DNA from: a virus
Strand: one strand, 5' to 3'
Length of the DNA: 64,000 bases
IMG/VR virus record: IMGVR_UViG_3300032516_002690
Coordinates: 40,210 to 104,209 of that record
The notes beneath the pieces are model-generated. The model was not told the DNA's origin, did not search any database, and saw only the letters and a list, made by a program, of their open reading frames with translations. The translations under genes and the position numbers were made by a program. This document shows, one piece after another, positions 8,768-16,806 of this stretch (its first letter is position 1; each line of letters starts with the position of its first letter).

Positions 8768-9737
8768 GCAGTGAAGATTTCACATCAAGCGGCAGAGTCT
8801 CGAACACTTGCTTGAAGGACATAGGATCACCGGATTGCGCAACTTGCGCCAGCTCGGGTGCGTCTACCTGCTGCCATACTTCCTCGGGCAGCTGCATCAG
8901 CGCTGAGCAAGGCACTTGCACGCCGGCCACGTCGCACATATCTTCTGCTATCTTTTCCGTGTTGAACACGGTCTGCAGCGGGTCGGGAATCTTACGGTCG
9001 TAAAACTTCGTAAGTCCTGCGGTCTTATCGAGCTCTGCAATGACCACCGCAAGTTTTACCAGGTCACGACGATTGGTAATTACATTCGGCATCTTGTGCG
9101 TAGCGTTGGCGAGCTTTTCGAAAGCTACTTTGTGCGTAGGTTCCGTAGTGGCATCTGCTCGCGCTTCAAGCCAATCACGGATCAACGCAGGATTACTCAC
9201 CGTAGCGCCGGCCATTTTCAACGAAAATGGCCGGAGAGTTACGTTATGTTTTTTTGCGGCTTCATATAACCGACTAAATGCATCAGCTCGCTTTTCGAGC
9301 GTAATCAAATCGTAATCACGGTGTAGTACTTCTTCAGCTACCTTGATTTGTGCAGCACTGTCTAAGGGCAGACGCCTGCTCTCGGGCAACGCGTATGTAG
9401 TCTCTACCGCACTCGCGCATTTCATAGGCGAGAAGACTGACTCCTCGATACTGTACACGGTGCGCGCTGTTTCCAGCTTAGCGTCCACGTGCCTAGGTAC
9501 AAAAGATCCGACCTTACTGCGGTAAAAGATACTAGCAATACAATCCTCACGTGTATGTATTGGGAAGCGTCTTTCGTCTTCCCACGCGAAAGCAGTGCTC
9601 GGCAAATTGTCGGACGCGACTTTCGCGGTATCAAATGACGCTGTTTTTAGCATTTCGCGAGCAAGGGGGAAATCACGCGTAAGCACATGCAAGTGTGCGT
9701 AGACCGGATCACCATTGTACTGGTCGATAATCGTCAT
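8745..9737 (-). CDS. Hypothetical protein, possibly virion-associated
   Basis: A 330-residue protein. Near residue 48 it has STAFAWEDERRFPIHT, followed by a helix. This resembles the short 'FA-P---R-YPI' signature found in several phage head-protein and prohead-protease fusions, which is the only hint of function and is weak. The remainder is predicted to be mainly helical with no catalytic motif. It starts 26 bases from the divergent VWA gene and is followed by the overlapping gene at 8072. Confidence 0.65.
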   Translation of the reverse strand: MTIIDQYNGDPVYAHLHVLTRDFPLAREMLKTASFDTAKVASDNLPSTAFAWEDERRFPIHTREDCIASIFYRSKVGSFVPRHVDAKLETARTVYSIEESVFSPMKCASAVETTYALPESRRLPLDSAAQIKVAEEVLHRDYDLITLEKRADAFSRLYEAAKKHNVTLRPFSLKMAGATVSNPALIRDWLEARADATTEPTHKVAFEKLANATHKMPNVITNRRDLVKLAVVIAELDKTAGLTKFYDRKIPDPLQTVFNTEKIAEDMCDVAGVQVPCSALMQLPEEVWQQVDAPELAQVAQSGDPMSFKQVFETLPLDVKSSLRDYVTNG

Positions 9738-9763
9738 GGCTGGATTATAGCAGGAGGCGCGGG

Positions 9764-11509
9764 ATGGGAACAGGTGTAGAAAATGCTATGTTACATAAAA
9801 AACTGACCGTAGATGAGGCCATAGCTAAAGGACGTGACACCGTAGCGGATGCACTCACGTACTTGACGAGTAACCAAGTCAAGAATTTCTACGCACGTGT
9901 CATCAATTTGATGGACCGCTACGCTATTCCCGGCATGGGTACCATGGGTGTCAGCGTACAGCGTGGACGCTATATATTTATCTACGATCCGATTTTCGCA
10001 GCTACGGTGTCCTACGAGGAAGTCTGCGCGACTTGTGAGCACGAGGTTCTGCACTTAGTGCTGGAGCAGATTCCTAGGTCTCTGACGCTGCGTAAGATTT
10101 TCGCCTCAGACGATGACGTAGCGTTGTTTGACATCACCAGTAATCTGGCAGTCGATCTAGCTGCGAATGAGCTGCTAGCCCGCTCGTGGCCCAAGATAAA
10201 ACACAAAGACAAGCCGCTTGGTGAGTGGGTCACGCCTGATAAGTATGACCCGCCGTTACCCGCTGACTTGTCCTACGAGAATTATCATCGATTACTCATG
10301 GAACTCTTGAGTAAGCGTCTTACTGCCTCGCCAAAGCAGTTGTATAAACTGGCGAAACAGATACTAAAAGACAAAAACGATAAAGTACAAAGCACCATCA
10401 ATAAACCGAATGAAGCAGATCCGTCGAAAGATGATGAGCAGGGCGGCGGTGAAGGCGAGAGTGACAAGCCAGGGCCGGAAGACGGTGAGGGCGAAGGTCA
10501 AGGCGACGGGCCCGGCGAAGGCCAAGATGGATCTGGGCAAGGGTCCGGGGACGGGCAGGGTTCGCCGCAAGGTTCGGGCAAGGGCCAAGGACAGAGCCAA
10601 GCGCCAGAACCAAACATGACCCCCGAGGAACTCGCGAAAGAAATCGGTGACCTCGACCCGGTAGACCATAAAATACTGGAAATGCTAGTCAACTCCATGA
10701 AAAGTCATATGGGGTGGAATGCGGCAAATCCCGATGAGAGCGATACGCATAAGGCGCAGGAACACGGCAAAGAACTAATTAAGTCTGCTATTTCGGGTAT
10801 GGACCAGAAGTCCCGCGGGACTATTCCGGGACATATGATGGAACTTATCCGTAGGATGCTGACACCGCCGTCTATTTCGTGGACGGAGTTCTTGCATAAT
10901 ATCGTCCAGCGTACGCGGCAAACAAAGCGTATGCGTGGCATGTCCCGCCCGTCTAAGAAACTCTCTGCTCTGAAGATATACGCGCGAAAGAAGCTCGAAG
11001 AAGACAAAGACGAACGCTTTTTACGCTACGCCAAGATCAGACAGATGTCTGTATTTCCAGGCATTAAACAAGACAATAAATTCACGATTGTATACGCTGT
11101 GGATACCTCGGGTTCCATGAGCACTAAAGATCTGCAGTTAGGTTTAGCAGAGCTGCAGCACATACAGAAATCAGATTCAGACGTGTCCATCTGCGTGATT
11201 TACGCAGATACGCATATCTGTACTGAGTATTGGATTGACGCAACTGCCCAGATTGATCCTAATCTGACTGGACGGGGTGGCACAGACTTCGAGGCTGTGT
11301 TTGTTCACGTACAGAAATTACTCGGTAACCAAGACAAAGCGCCTGACGTGCTGGTGTACTGCACCGACGGTTACGCTCCACCGCCTACTACGCGCTTGCC
11401 CCTGCCTACCGTATGGTTGCTCACCCCGAGGGGACAGCCTGTGATGGCTGATAGTGGACACATCACGATCATGATGAAGGACTATCAACTAGAGGATTCG
11501 TATGTCTAA
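9764..11509 (+). CDS. Metallopeptidase-like/VWA protein, partner of MoxR ATPase
   Basis: A 581-residue, three-part protein. The N-terminal domain carries a zinc-peptidase HExxH (HEVLH, 93-97) with an acidic NLAVDLAANELL further on that may complete the site. Residues about 217-288 are a Gly/Gln/Glu/Asp-rich low-complexity linker. The C-terminal VWA domain has an intact MIDAS motif, DTSGSMS (from D447), and a matching GGTD near residue 506. This arrangement matches the DUF2201-type putative metallopeptidase plus VWA-like family, whose members are often found near MoxR ATPases. A strong AGGAGG six bases before the ATG sets the start. The end overlaps the next gene by eight bases. Confidence 0.85.
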   Translation: MGTGVENAMLHKKLTVDEAIAKGRDTVADALTYLTSNQVKNFYARVINLMDRYAIPGMGTMGVSVQRGRYIFIYDPIFAATVSYEEVCATCEHEVLHLVLEQIPRSLTLRKIFASDDDVALFDITSNLAVDLAANELLARSWPKIKHKDKPLGEWVTPDKYDPPLPADLSYENYHRLLMELLSKRLTASPKQLYKLAKQILKDKNDKVQSTINKPNEADPSKDDEQGGGEGESDKPGPEDGEGEGQGDGPGEGQDGSGQGSGDGQGSPQGSGKGQGQSQAPEPNMTPEELAKEIGDLDPVDHKILEMLVNSMKSHMGWNAANPDESDTHKAQEHGKELIKSAISGMDQKSRGTIPGHMMELIRRMLTPPSISWTEFLHNIVQRTRQTKRMRGMSRPSKKLSALKIYARKKLEEDKDERFLRYAKIRQMSVFPGIKQDNKFTIVYAVDTSGSMSTKDLQLGLAELQHIQKSDSDVSICVIYADTHICTEYWIDATAQIDPNLTGRGGTDFEAVFVHVQKLLGNQDKAPDVLVYCTDGYAPPPTTRLPLPTVWLLTPRGQPVMADSGHITIMMKDYQLEDSYV

Positions 11510-12155
11510 TGTCATAGACATTCACATTCAGCGCAACGTTGTCGGTACCGTAATACCCTTCGACAAGTTGTATCTCTTCGATAGGGCGGATCGAGAGCTG
11601 ATACCGAAGATATTCGGGTACGCAATCGTCTTGCCGTTTTCGGATGACATGCGCGATACACTCTACAAACTAAAGGTCGCGGAAGTAACGCATAAGCGTT
11701 TCCAACGGGATGACTCATCTAAAAAGATAGAGCCGCTGCTGGATGGCGAGAGCTTAGACAAGAAACCTAGCATTCTTGCCTGGTGGGAAGCTTTTGCTGT
11801 ACAGCATGATTTACTAAATCGCGTAGCTGTGGTGCCTGTATTGACTTCAGTTGCACGCAAGAAAATACGACCGCGTTACATCGCGTCGCACAAATGGTTT
11901 ACGGACCAACAAAAGAATGCCAAGCGTACGCGTCCTTTACCTGTGGTTCCTGCGGTCAGCGAAATGGGATATCTCGCAACACCCCTCGCTGCGCCACAGG
12001 ATAAAATCCGTCCTATTTGTTCTATATGCCCGCGAATGCTTATGCACCTTCAGGGTGAGTGCGTACCGGGGCAAGCTGTTTGCTATAAATCGCTAGACTT
12101 TTCTGAGATCGAGGAAACGCCAGCAGATGTCAGCTTACAGCAAGACAACGATTAA
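11502..12155 (+). CDS. Hypothetical protein with C-terminal cysteine cluster, upstream of reverse transcriptase
   Basis: A 217-residue protein of unknown function. The last 45 residues hold C-x2-C-x9-C-x6-C (starting in CSICPRML), a plausible zinc site. The rest is basic and soluble. A GAGG precedes the ATG, and the gene overlaps both neighbours: the VWA gene by eight bases and the reverse transcriptase by 29. Such coupling suggests that it acts with one of them. No family is recognised. Confidence 0.65.
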   Translation: MSNVIDIHIQRNVVGTVIPFDKLYLFDRADRELIPKIFGYAIVLPFSDDMRDTLYKLKVAEVTHKRFQRDDSSKKIEPLLDGESLDKKPSILAWWEAFAVQHDLLNRVAVVPVLTSVARKKIRPRYIASHKWFTDQQKNAKRTRPLPVVPAVSEMGYLATPLAAPQDKIRPICSICPRMLMHLQGECVPGQAVCYKSLDFSEIEETPADVSLQQDND

Positions 12156-13176
12156 CATCATCGAGCTGCCGCATGTGTCTAAAATACCGGAGGGGGTCCC
12201 TCCGGTGTTCGATACCATGTCGTTGGCGCATTCGTTGGGTATTCGAAACCGTACGCTGATGGGGCTCATCGTACGCCGGGCGAAGCTGTACAAGAAGTTT
12301 GTTATACCGAAGAAGTCGGGCGGTAAGCGAGTTATCCACTCACCTGATCCGAAACTCAAATATGTACAGGCGCGTGTGCTCGAACGCTTCTTTACCAAGA
12401 TAAAGTATCCAGAGCATATTGCTGCGTACGTGCCAGAACGTACTACGCGTTATAGTGCTGAAAAGCACGCGGGAAAGCCTTTGCTAATCGTTATCGATTT
12501 AAAGGACTTTTTCCCAAGTACTCGGCGTGCATGGATTCGACGCGCCCTACAAGCGGAGTTCAATCTACCTTTTGAGGTAGTGAGCGCTATTGCAGATATT
12601 GCTACTATTCCTGTCGATACGCTGACAGGCACACGTTACGTAGTTCCCCAAGGGGCGCCAACCAGCGGTGCTATTTGCAATTGGGTAGCTCACCATCGTA
12701 TCGATAAGCCTGTGCTCGAAGAGTGCGCTAAGTGGAATATGGCATATACCCGATATGCTGATGACCTAGCTTTTTCATCGAACGTACAATTAACACGCGA
12801 CGACACCAACAAGTTTATTCGCGCAATCTGTAAGATCATAAAGAAGTCGGGCTACGAAGTTAATCGTAAGAAGCTCCGTGTAACACGTCCAGGACGACAG
12901 CAGCGTTTGTTGGGTATGACGATCAACGCAAAGCCCAATATTATTCGTCTACATTACCGTAAATTACGCGCACGTATTCACAACTGCAAGATAAAGGGCT
13001 TTGACGCTGTAGCTCACGAAATGCGCATGGAGTCTGGCGAGCAGCTAAAGTCGCAAATCATGGGTAAAATTTCATACTACCACATGATCAACCCCGTGAA
13101 GGCTGCGAAGCTCAAGCAGCAATTCCAAGCAGCTGAAGGGCTTCCGCAACATGGCACGCTACTACACACTGTGTGA
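12127..13176 (+). CDS. Retron-like reverse transcriptase
   Basis: A 349-residue RNA-directed DNA polymerase. Visible motifs in order: KRVIHSPDPKLKYVQ (about 67-81), SAEKH (110-114) resembling the retron NAxxH motif, DLKDFFPS (D124), PQGAPTSGA (174-182) in place of the common QGxPxSP, YTRYADDLAFS with YADD at 210-213, and GYEVNRKK followed by LLGMTIN. The catalytic aspartates are intact. The VTG motif typical of retron enzymes is not present. No maturase or endonuclease domain follows. The start at 12127 has GAGG 12 bases upstream; ATG 12217 (Met31) is an alternative that would place the 12186-12206 hairpin in the leader. It overlaps both neighbours. Retron-like or 'unknown group' RT is the best class. 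Confidence 0.9.
   Translation: MSAYSKTTINIIELPHVSKIPEGVPPVFDTMSLAHSLGIRNRTLMGLIVRRAKLYKKFVIPKKSGGKRVIHSPDPKLKYVQARVLERFFTKIKYPEHIAAYVPERTTRYSAEKHAGKPLLIVIDLKDFFPSTRRAWIRRALQAEFNLPFEVVSAIADIATIPVDTLTGTRYVVPQGAPTSGAICNWVAHHRIDKPVLEECAKWNMAYTRYADDLAFSSNVQLTRDDTNKFIRAICKIIKKSGYEVNRKKLRVTRPGRQQRLLGMTINAKPNIIRLHYRKLRARIHNCKIKGFDAVAHEMRMESGEQLKSQIMGKISYYHMINPVKAAKLKQQFQAAEGLPQHGTLLHTV
12186..12206 (+). promoter_or_regulatory. Perfect 9-bp GC-rich hairpin at the reverse transcriptase 5' end
   Basis: ACCGGAGGG (12186-12194) pairs fully with CCCTCCGGT (12198-12206) around a GGT loop. It lies 60 bases inside the annotated RT frame, ahead of the second in-frame ATG at 12217. No T run follows, so it is not a standard terminator. 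It could control RT translation or be an RNA landmark for the enzyme. Confidence 0.5.
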
Positions 13177-14608
13177 AACGACTCCTGGTAAGGAAGCCGG
13201 CAAGTCAGGCGGTCAACGTCGATACTTACGTGTGTACTATGCGTCGGAAGGCTTCCTCTTCCACGATACAGAAGATTCGCTGACGTTTACAGATATACAA
13301 AAAGCGCTCTGGATGTTGTCAGACCTTTACGAGGATGCGCAACGTGTCATAGCTATTTGCGTCGATGATAACACTATCATGGCGACATTCAGTACGTACG
13401 CACTACCTAGACCAACACGCCCCGGATTCAATCTCTACAGCAGCGTAAAGCCGGACGAGTACTTAGAAAGTAGCGGGTTAGCCGGTTGGTTGTTACGTGA
13501 CATAAAAAACCCCGCGTCTGAGCCGATTCCCGTAGACTATAACGATCTGTACAATGATTGCATTATGCTTGAACGCGTTACGGATAATTGCCCGTGCGTA
13601 AAACAAGCCGAAGGTACGTGTTTTCCGAGTACAGTATACCTGCGATATCCGTGGTTAGCCGCTAACACTACGAATTACAGCGCTACAGAAGTAAGTAAGT
13701 TCCATACTAAACGCTATGAAAACGTAGGGGGTTTCGAATACATATCAGGGCAGCTCGCAACCAGCGCAGACTTTAGCGAGGCGATACGCCCTTGGGATAA
13801 CTACGACTTCCGTTTGGTACCAAAACGTGAAACGCAATTCGCCGAACGCGGGCAGGAACTATCGCATCGTTCCACCCACCGCAAGGTTGAATGCTCGCAA
13901 TGCACGTTTGCCACCAAGAAACACGGTGGCGGTTACGAAGACTGTGGTCGCATTAAAGACTGTCGTACACATACAACCGAAGAACAAGCGTGGGTTACGC
14001 TTTTCGATTGGTTGAAAACAGATACCGATTTTGTTACAGGAACGCCTGGGTTTTCGCCGGGCGAAATAAATTACCTGATCAAAGAAGCGGGGCGTGCAGA
14101 GCACAGTAAATCGATTAGCGATACTCGAAAGGTACCGACTTACCTAGCGGGCTTTCATTCCGGCTACTCGACCGAATACATGCAATACATGGTGACTGCA
14201 GCCCGCGGACATTTGTCACGGCACAAGTACTACGTCAGCTACAAAGACCTTCGGATGGATTATCCGATGTTACTTGCAAGTGCAGATATACCACCAATAA
14301 CCGTCGAACCAAAGATGCTACTGGCGCACGCTATTTACTCAGGGTGGCCGTATATCCGCGGCGAATCGGGCGGTTGGGGTCACCGCAATCATCCCTTTTG
14401 GCGGATGGAATTGCAGCACGGTACGATGTCAACGTATGGCCATACCTCGAATGGGTATTTCCACGGCCCGTCGTTAAGCGTGGCTTCGCATGTATCTGAT
14501 TACATACAGGCGAAGTGGCCCGGACAGCAAAACGATATATGCAACAAATACATAAGCGCCGTTAGGCGCCAGGCACAAAGTCAGGGCACACTGCCAATAC
14601 TAGCGTGA
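13151..14608 (+). CDS. Hypothetical protein downstream of reverse transcriptase
   Basis: A 485-residue protein that starts 26 bases inside the RT gene, so the two are probably co-translated. No family is recognised. There is a cysteine/histidine cluster near residues 240-275 (CSQC, then GYEDC and DC), suggesting metal binding, and two earlier cysteines in NCPC. The C-terminal third is rich in Trp, Tyr, His and Gly. Its 3' end overlaps the convergent gene at 14562 by 47 bases. As the close partner of the RT it is a candidate accessory protein, but that is inference. Confidence 0.65.
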   Translation: MARYYTLCETTPGKEAGKSGGQRRYLRVYYASEGFLFHDTEDSLTFTDIQKALWMLSDLYEDAQRVIAICVDDNTIMATFSTYALPRPTRPGFNLYSSVKPDEYLESSGLAGWLLRDIKNPASEPIPVDYNDLYNDCIMLERVTDNCPCVKQAEGTCFPSTVYLRYPWLAANTTNYSATEVSKFHTKRYENVGGFEYISGQLATSADFSEAIRPWDNYDFRLVPKRETQFAERGQELSHRSTHRKVECSQCTFATKKHGGGYEDCGRIKDCRTHTTEEQAWVTLFDWLKTDTDFVTGTPGFSPGEINYLIKEAGRAEHSKSISDTRKVPTYLAGFHSGYSTEYMQYMVTAARGHLSRHKYYVSYKDLRMDYPMLLASADIPPITVEPKMLLAHAIYSGWPYIRGESGGWGHRNHPFWRMELQHGTMSTYGHTSNGYFHGPSLSVASHVSDYIQAKWPGQQNDICNKYISAVRRQAQSQGTLPILA

Positions 14609-15548
14609 GCGCCGCAGCTCGCGCAGCTTGTGCCTGCGTAACTGCCGCCTGAAGAGAAGCATCTTCAGCGCGGCAATTATTTAGGTCAACGAATAGCGCA
14701 TTCTTCGCCTGTGTTAGCGTAGTTACGCGTAGTTGCAAAGTTGTTACCATTGTACTGATGGTGCCGGACGATAGCGTAGCGAGGGCCGTATTCTGTACGT
14801 TGAACTGCGCTAAGTATGCATCATTGGATGTGAAATAAACTTCTAGCGCGTCCTTTTCAGCATCTGTAGCAGAAGTTATCTGATTCAACGCGCGGGCATT
14901 GCTGTTGTTGGCGTTGAGGGTACCGTAAACAGTGGTGTAAATACTGTTCGCGGTTGAAATACCCGCTTGAACAGTTAGTGCGTTTGTGAGATCTGATTGA
15001 GCCAGCTGTAGGCTTGTCTCGGTCGTAGCAATATTTGTTTCAATAGATGTGCAGCTATGCGCGTCGCGTGCAGTAGTAGCTGTAGCTAGTGCCGTGTTAG
15101 TTGCGTAAAACGCGTCTTTGAGACCTTGTTTTGCGGACTCGTCGACCGTCGGATAGATGATAATATCACCTCCTTCGAAAGTCTCGTACTCCGTCAAAAA
15201 CGCGTCGTAGTTTGCAGTCAGCGCATTAATGCGACTGGACAGTTCTTTCCAAGCCGCGTTGGCCGTTTCAATATCGTCGTACGTGAGCGTCGTACTACTC
15301 GCACGCCAGAGTTCATCGCTATTTACAATCGCGGTGTCCCGATTCGTGACATAGGTCAGCGAATCCGCGATCTCCACAACACGATTAAATGTGTCATCTT
15401 TTGGATCATCTGGCGTGACTATATTCAGCAAAAATATAGCGGTATCCTGCAGGGTGCCTGCGACAGTACACGTCGTTTTAATCGTATATTGTGCTGTGCC
15501 GGATACGACAACAGCTTTGCGTTCCATGACTACTTGCGTACCCGACAT
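14562..15548 (-). CDS. Putative virion protein, Ala/Thr-rich with coiled coils
   Basis: A 328-residue protein. The first 70 residues look like a beta-strand domain; the rest is rich in Ala, Thr, Asn, Leu and Gln with heptad-like spacing, so long coiled coils are likely. This composition is common in phage fibre and structural proteins. It lies at the end of a minus-strand group with two other probable structural genes. Its 3' end overlaps the convergent plus-strand gene by 47 bases. No specific homology is recognised. Confidence 0.6.
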   Translation of the reverse strand: MSGTQVVMERKAVVVSGTAQYTIKTTCTVAGTLQDTAIFLLNIVTPDDPKDDTFNRVVEIADSLTYVTNRDTAIVNSDELWRASSTTLTYDDIETANAAWKELSSRINALTANYDAFLTEYETFEGGDIIIYPTVDESAKQGLKDAFYATNTALATATTARDAHSCTSIETNIATTETSLQLAQSDLTNALTVQAGISTANSIYTTVYGTLNANNSNARALNQITSATDAEKDALEVYFTSNDAYLAQFNVQNTALATLSSGTISTMVTTLQLRVTTLTQAKNALFVDLNNCRAEDASLQAAVTQAQAARAAALTLVLAVCPDFVPGA

Positions 15549-15579
15549 GATTTACTCGCGGTGATTATTGTACGTGTAC

Positions 15580-15786
15580 TTAGACTAGTAGTTTTGTCTT
15601 AACAGGCAGCTCGATATCATCGGAGTCCTGCATCAGTACGTCTACCACTTCCGGCGTCCACTTCAATTGCACGCCTTTGTGATCGCTATGCTCAGCTTGA
15701 TACGCCACGGCACCTGCATAGGCTTTCCCGTCCTCGGTAGGCTCCCACTTCTTGCCGGCCTTTTTTCTGCAGTCCGCGGGATTCAA
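15580..15786 (-). CDS. C-terminal part of BRO-type antirepressor, in shifted frame
   Basis: A short frame whose only candidate start is a TTG. Read from the A run onwards it gives KKAGKKWEPTEDGKAYA and then a conserved-looking tail, the kind of ending expected after LESRGLQ in the upstream frame. Removing one A from the run of six (15761-15766) joins the two into one protein of about 271 residues. It is therefore better read as the displaced C-terminus of the antirepressor than as a separate gene. Confidence 0.6.
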   Translation of the reverse strand: MNPADCRKKAGKKWEPTEDGKAYAGAVAYQAEHSDHKGVQLKWTPEVVDVLMQDSDDIELPVKTKLLV

Positions 15787-16396
15787 GCATTTTGTTTACT
15801 AGAGCCGGTTTGACGCCGCCTAGCTTCTGCCCGATCTCTGTTGGGGTTAGAGATGGCGCCTTGTCCCAGTCGACGGATATTAAGTTGCGCATCTCTTCGT
15901 GTCCGACCTTAGGCATCAGGCCGCAAGCAGCGAGTGCGCGCATGGTGCACGCAGCTGCCATTTCCGGGCGCGTGGTCGGAATGATTTTAAGGATGAAAGC
16001 GGCGGTCTCTAAGATTGTCGCCCGCACTTCAGCGTCTTTGCTCAGCATCATCGGCTGCGGCGCAGGTTCGCGCGAATAACTGCCGGTCTTGCGGATGGAC
16101 GGCAGGACTTCACCGGCTAACCATTCTTGGAATGGGAACGCTTTGGGTTTGTCACTACGCATGACGTAGAAGTTTAGACCTGACTCAGATAGAGCAACTA
16201 TTGACTGATTCCCGCCGGGGGTGATAACGGATCTCTCCCCTTTCCAACGCGCGGGTACATGTTCGACCGCTGTGCTACACCACACGCTGCCAAGTGCGGC
16301 TACGACATCCTTAGCCACAAACCAAGGCTCTCCCTTCTCATCCATCGAAACTCGAACCTGCGTACCTTCGAAATTGAACACCGTGATAGCTGACAT
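15692..16396 (-). CDS. BRO-N domain antirepressor, frame broken near its C-terminus
   Basis: A 234-residue frame. The N-terminal 100 residues fit the BRO-N/antirepressor fold: a strand pair, PWFVAKDVVAALG, a SESGLNFYVMRSDKP segment, then FQEWLAGEVLPSIRKTGSY. Such proteins regulate phage genes or bind host repressors. The C-terminal helix-turn-helix-like part (LTPTEIGQKLGGVKPALVN) runs well to LESRGLQKK and then changes to an arginine/cysteine-rich tail that looks out of frame. The sensible continuation is in the +1 frame (15580-15786). The break falls on AAAAAA, so an indel, a phase-variable run or slippage are all possible. Confidence 0.8.
   Translation of the reverse strand: MSAITVFNFEGTQVRVSMDEKGEPWFVAKDVVAALGSVWCSTAVEHVPARWKGERSVITPGGNQSIVALSESGLNFYVMRSDKPKAFPFQEWLAGEVLPSIRKTGSYSREPAPQPMMLSKDAEVRATILETAAFILKIIPTTRPEMAAACTMRALAACGLMPKVGHEEMRNLISVDWDKAPSLTPTEIGQKLGGVKPALVNKMLESRGLQKKGRQEVGAYRGRESLCRCRGVSS
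15761..15766 (-). other. Six-A run at the antirepressor frame break
   Basis: On the coding strand the sequence is CTGCAG followed by AAAAAA and GGCC. The upstream frame reads CAG AAA AAA GGC; the conserved-looking continuation reads AGA AAA AAG GCC. One base must be skipped (+1), so the classic -1 slippery mechanism does not give the right product. Loss of one A in DNA or in the transcript would. Confidence 0.55.
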
Positions 16397-16419
16397 TGCG
16401 ATGATTTCCTTAACTGAAC

Positions 16420-16806
16420 TTACGGCGTAATATTAGAATCGACGGATACTATATCAGTACCCTCGAAGGCGTCTACTATAGATGCCCATGCAACCGCAAG
16501 TATTTTAAACCTATTACGCGTAATAATCTCAAAGCCGGTGGCGTCTTTAATGGTTGCAAAATTTAATTGCGCACCGCGGCCCCTGTAAAAGTCCAGACCC
16601 GCAGAGATAGCTGCAGTTTTACCCACAGGAAAGGATTCCAGGTCGTAGACGCTAGCTACGCGTGAGAATGTATCGTGCTCTGCATCGAATACGAGCACGT
16701 CAAAATCAATGTTTACCGTGTCGATAATGTCTAGTTGAAAGCGGTACACGCTCTCAGACGGTATAGACCGAATAAATTGGCTTTTGATTTGTACGAGCGT
16801 ACTCAT
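16420..16806 (-). CDS. Hypothetical protein, probably structural
   Basis: A 128-residue protein of mixed strands and helices with no recognised motif. It overlaps the upstream minus-strand gene by four bases, so the two are coupled. Size and position beside beta-rich virion-like genes suggest a small structural or assembly protein. Confidence 0.55.
   Translation of the reverse strand: MSTLVQIKSQFIRSIPSESVYRFQLDIIDTVNIDFDVLVFDAEHDTFSRVASVYDLESFPVGKTAAISAGLDFYRGRGAQLNFATIKDATGFEIITRNRFKILAVAWASIVDAFEGTDIVSVDSNITP

Noticed and set aside
11502-12126. Retron msr-msd RNA upstream of the RT
   Set aside because: The upstream stretch is fully occupied by an overlapping gene with good coding character, and no paired a1/a2 repeats were visible. 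It remains possible that the hairpin at 12186 belongs to an RNA.
12127-13176. Diversity-generating retroelement
   Set aside because: The RT has QGAPTSG rather than the DGR-type motif, no accessory Avd-like gene was recognised, and differences among the fibre paralogues are not restricted to adenines. I found no template/variable repeat pair by eye.
15580-15786. Independent small gene or -1 programmed frameshift product
   Set aside because: The only start is a TTG without a ribosome site, and the direction needed is +1, not the -1 that AAAAAAG would promote.
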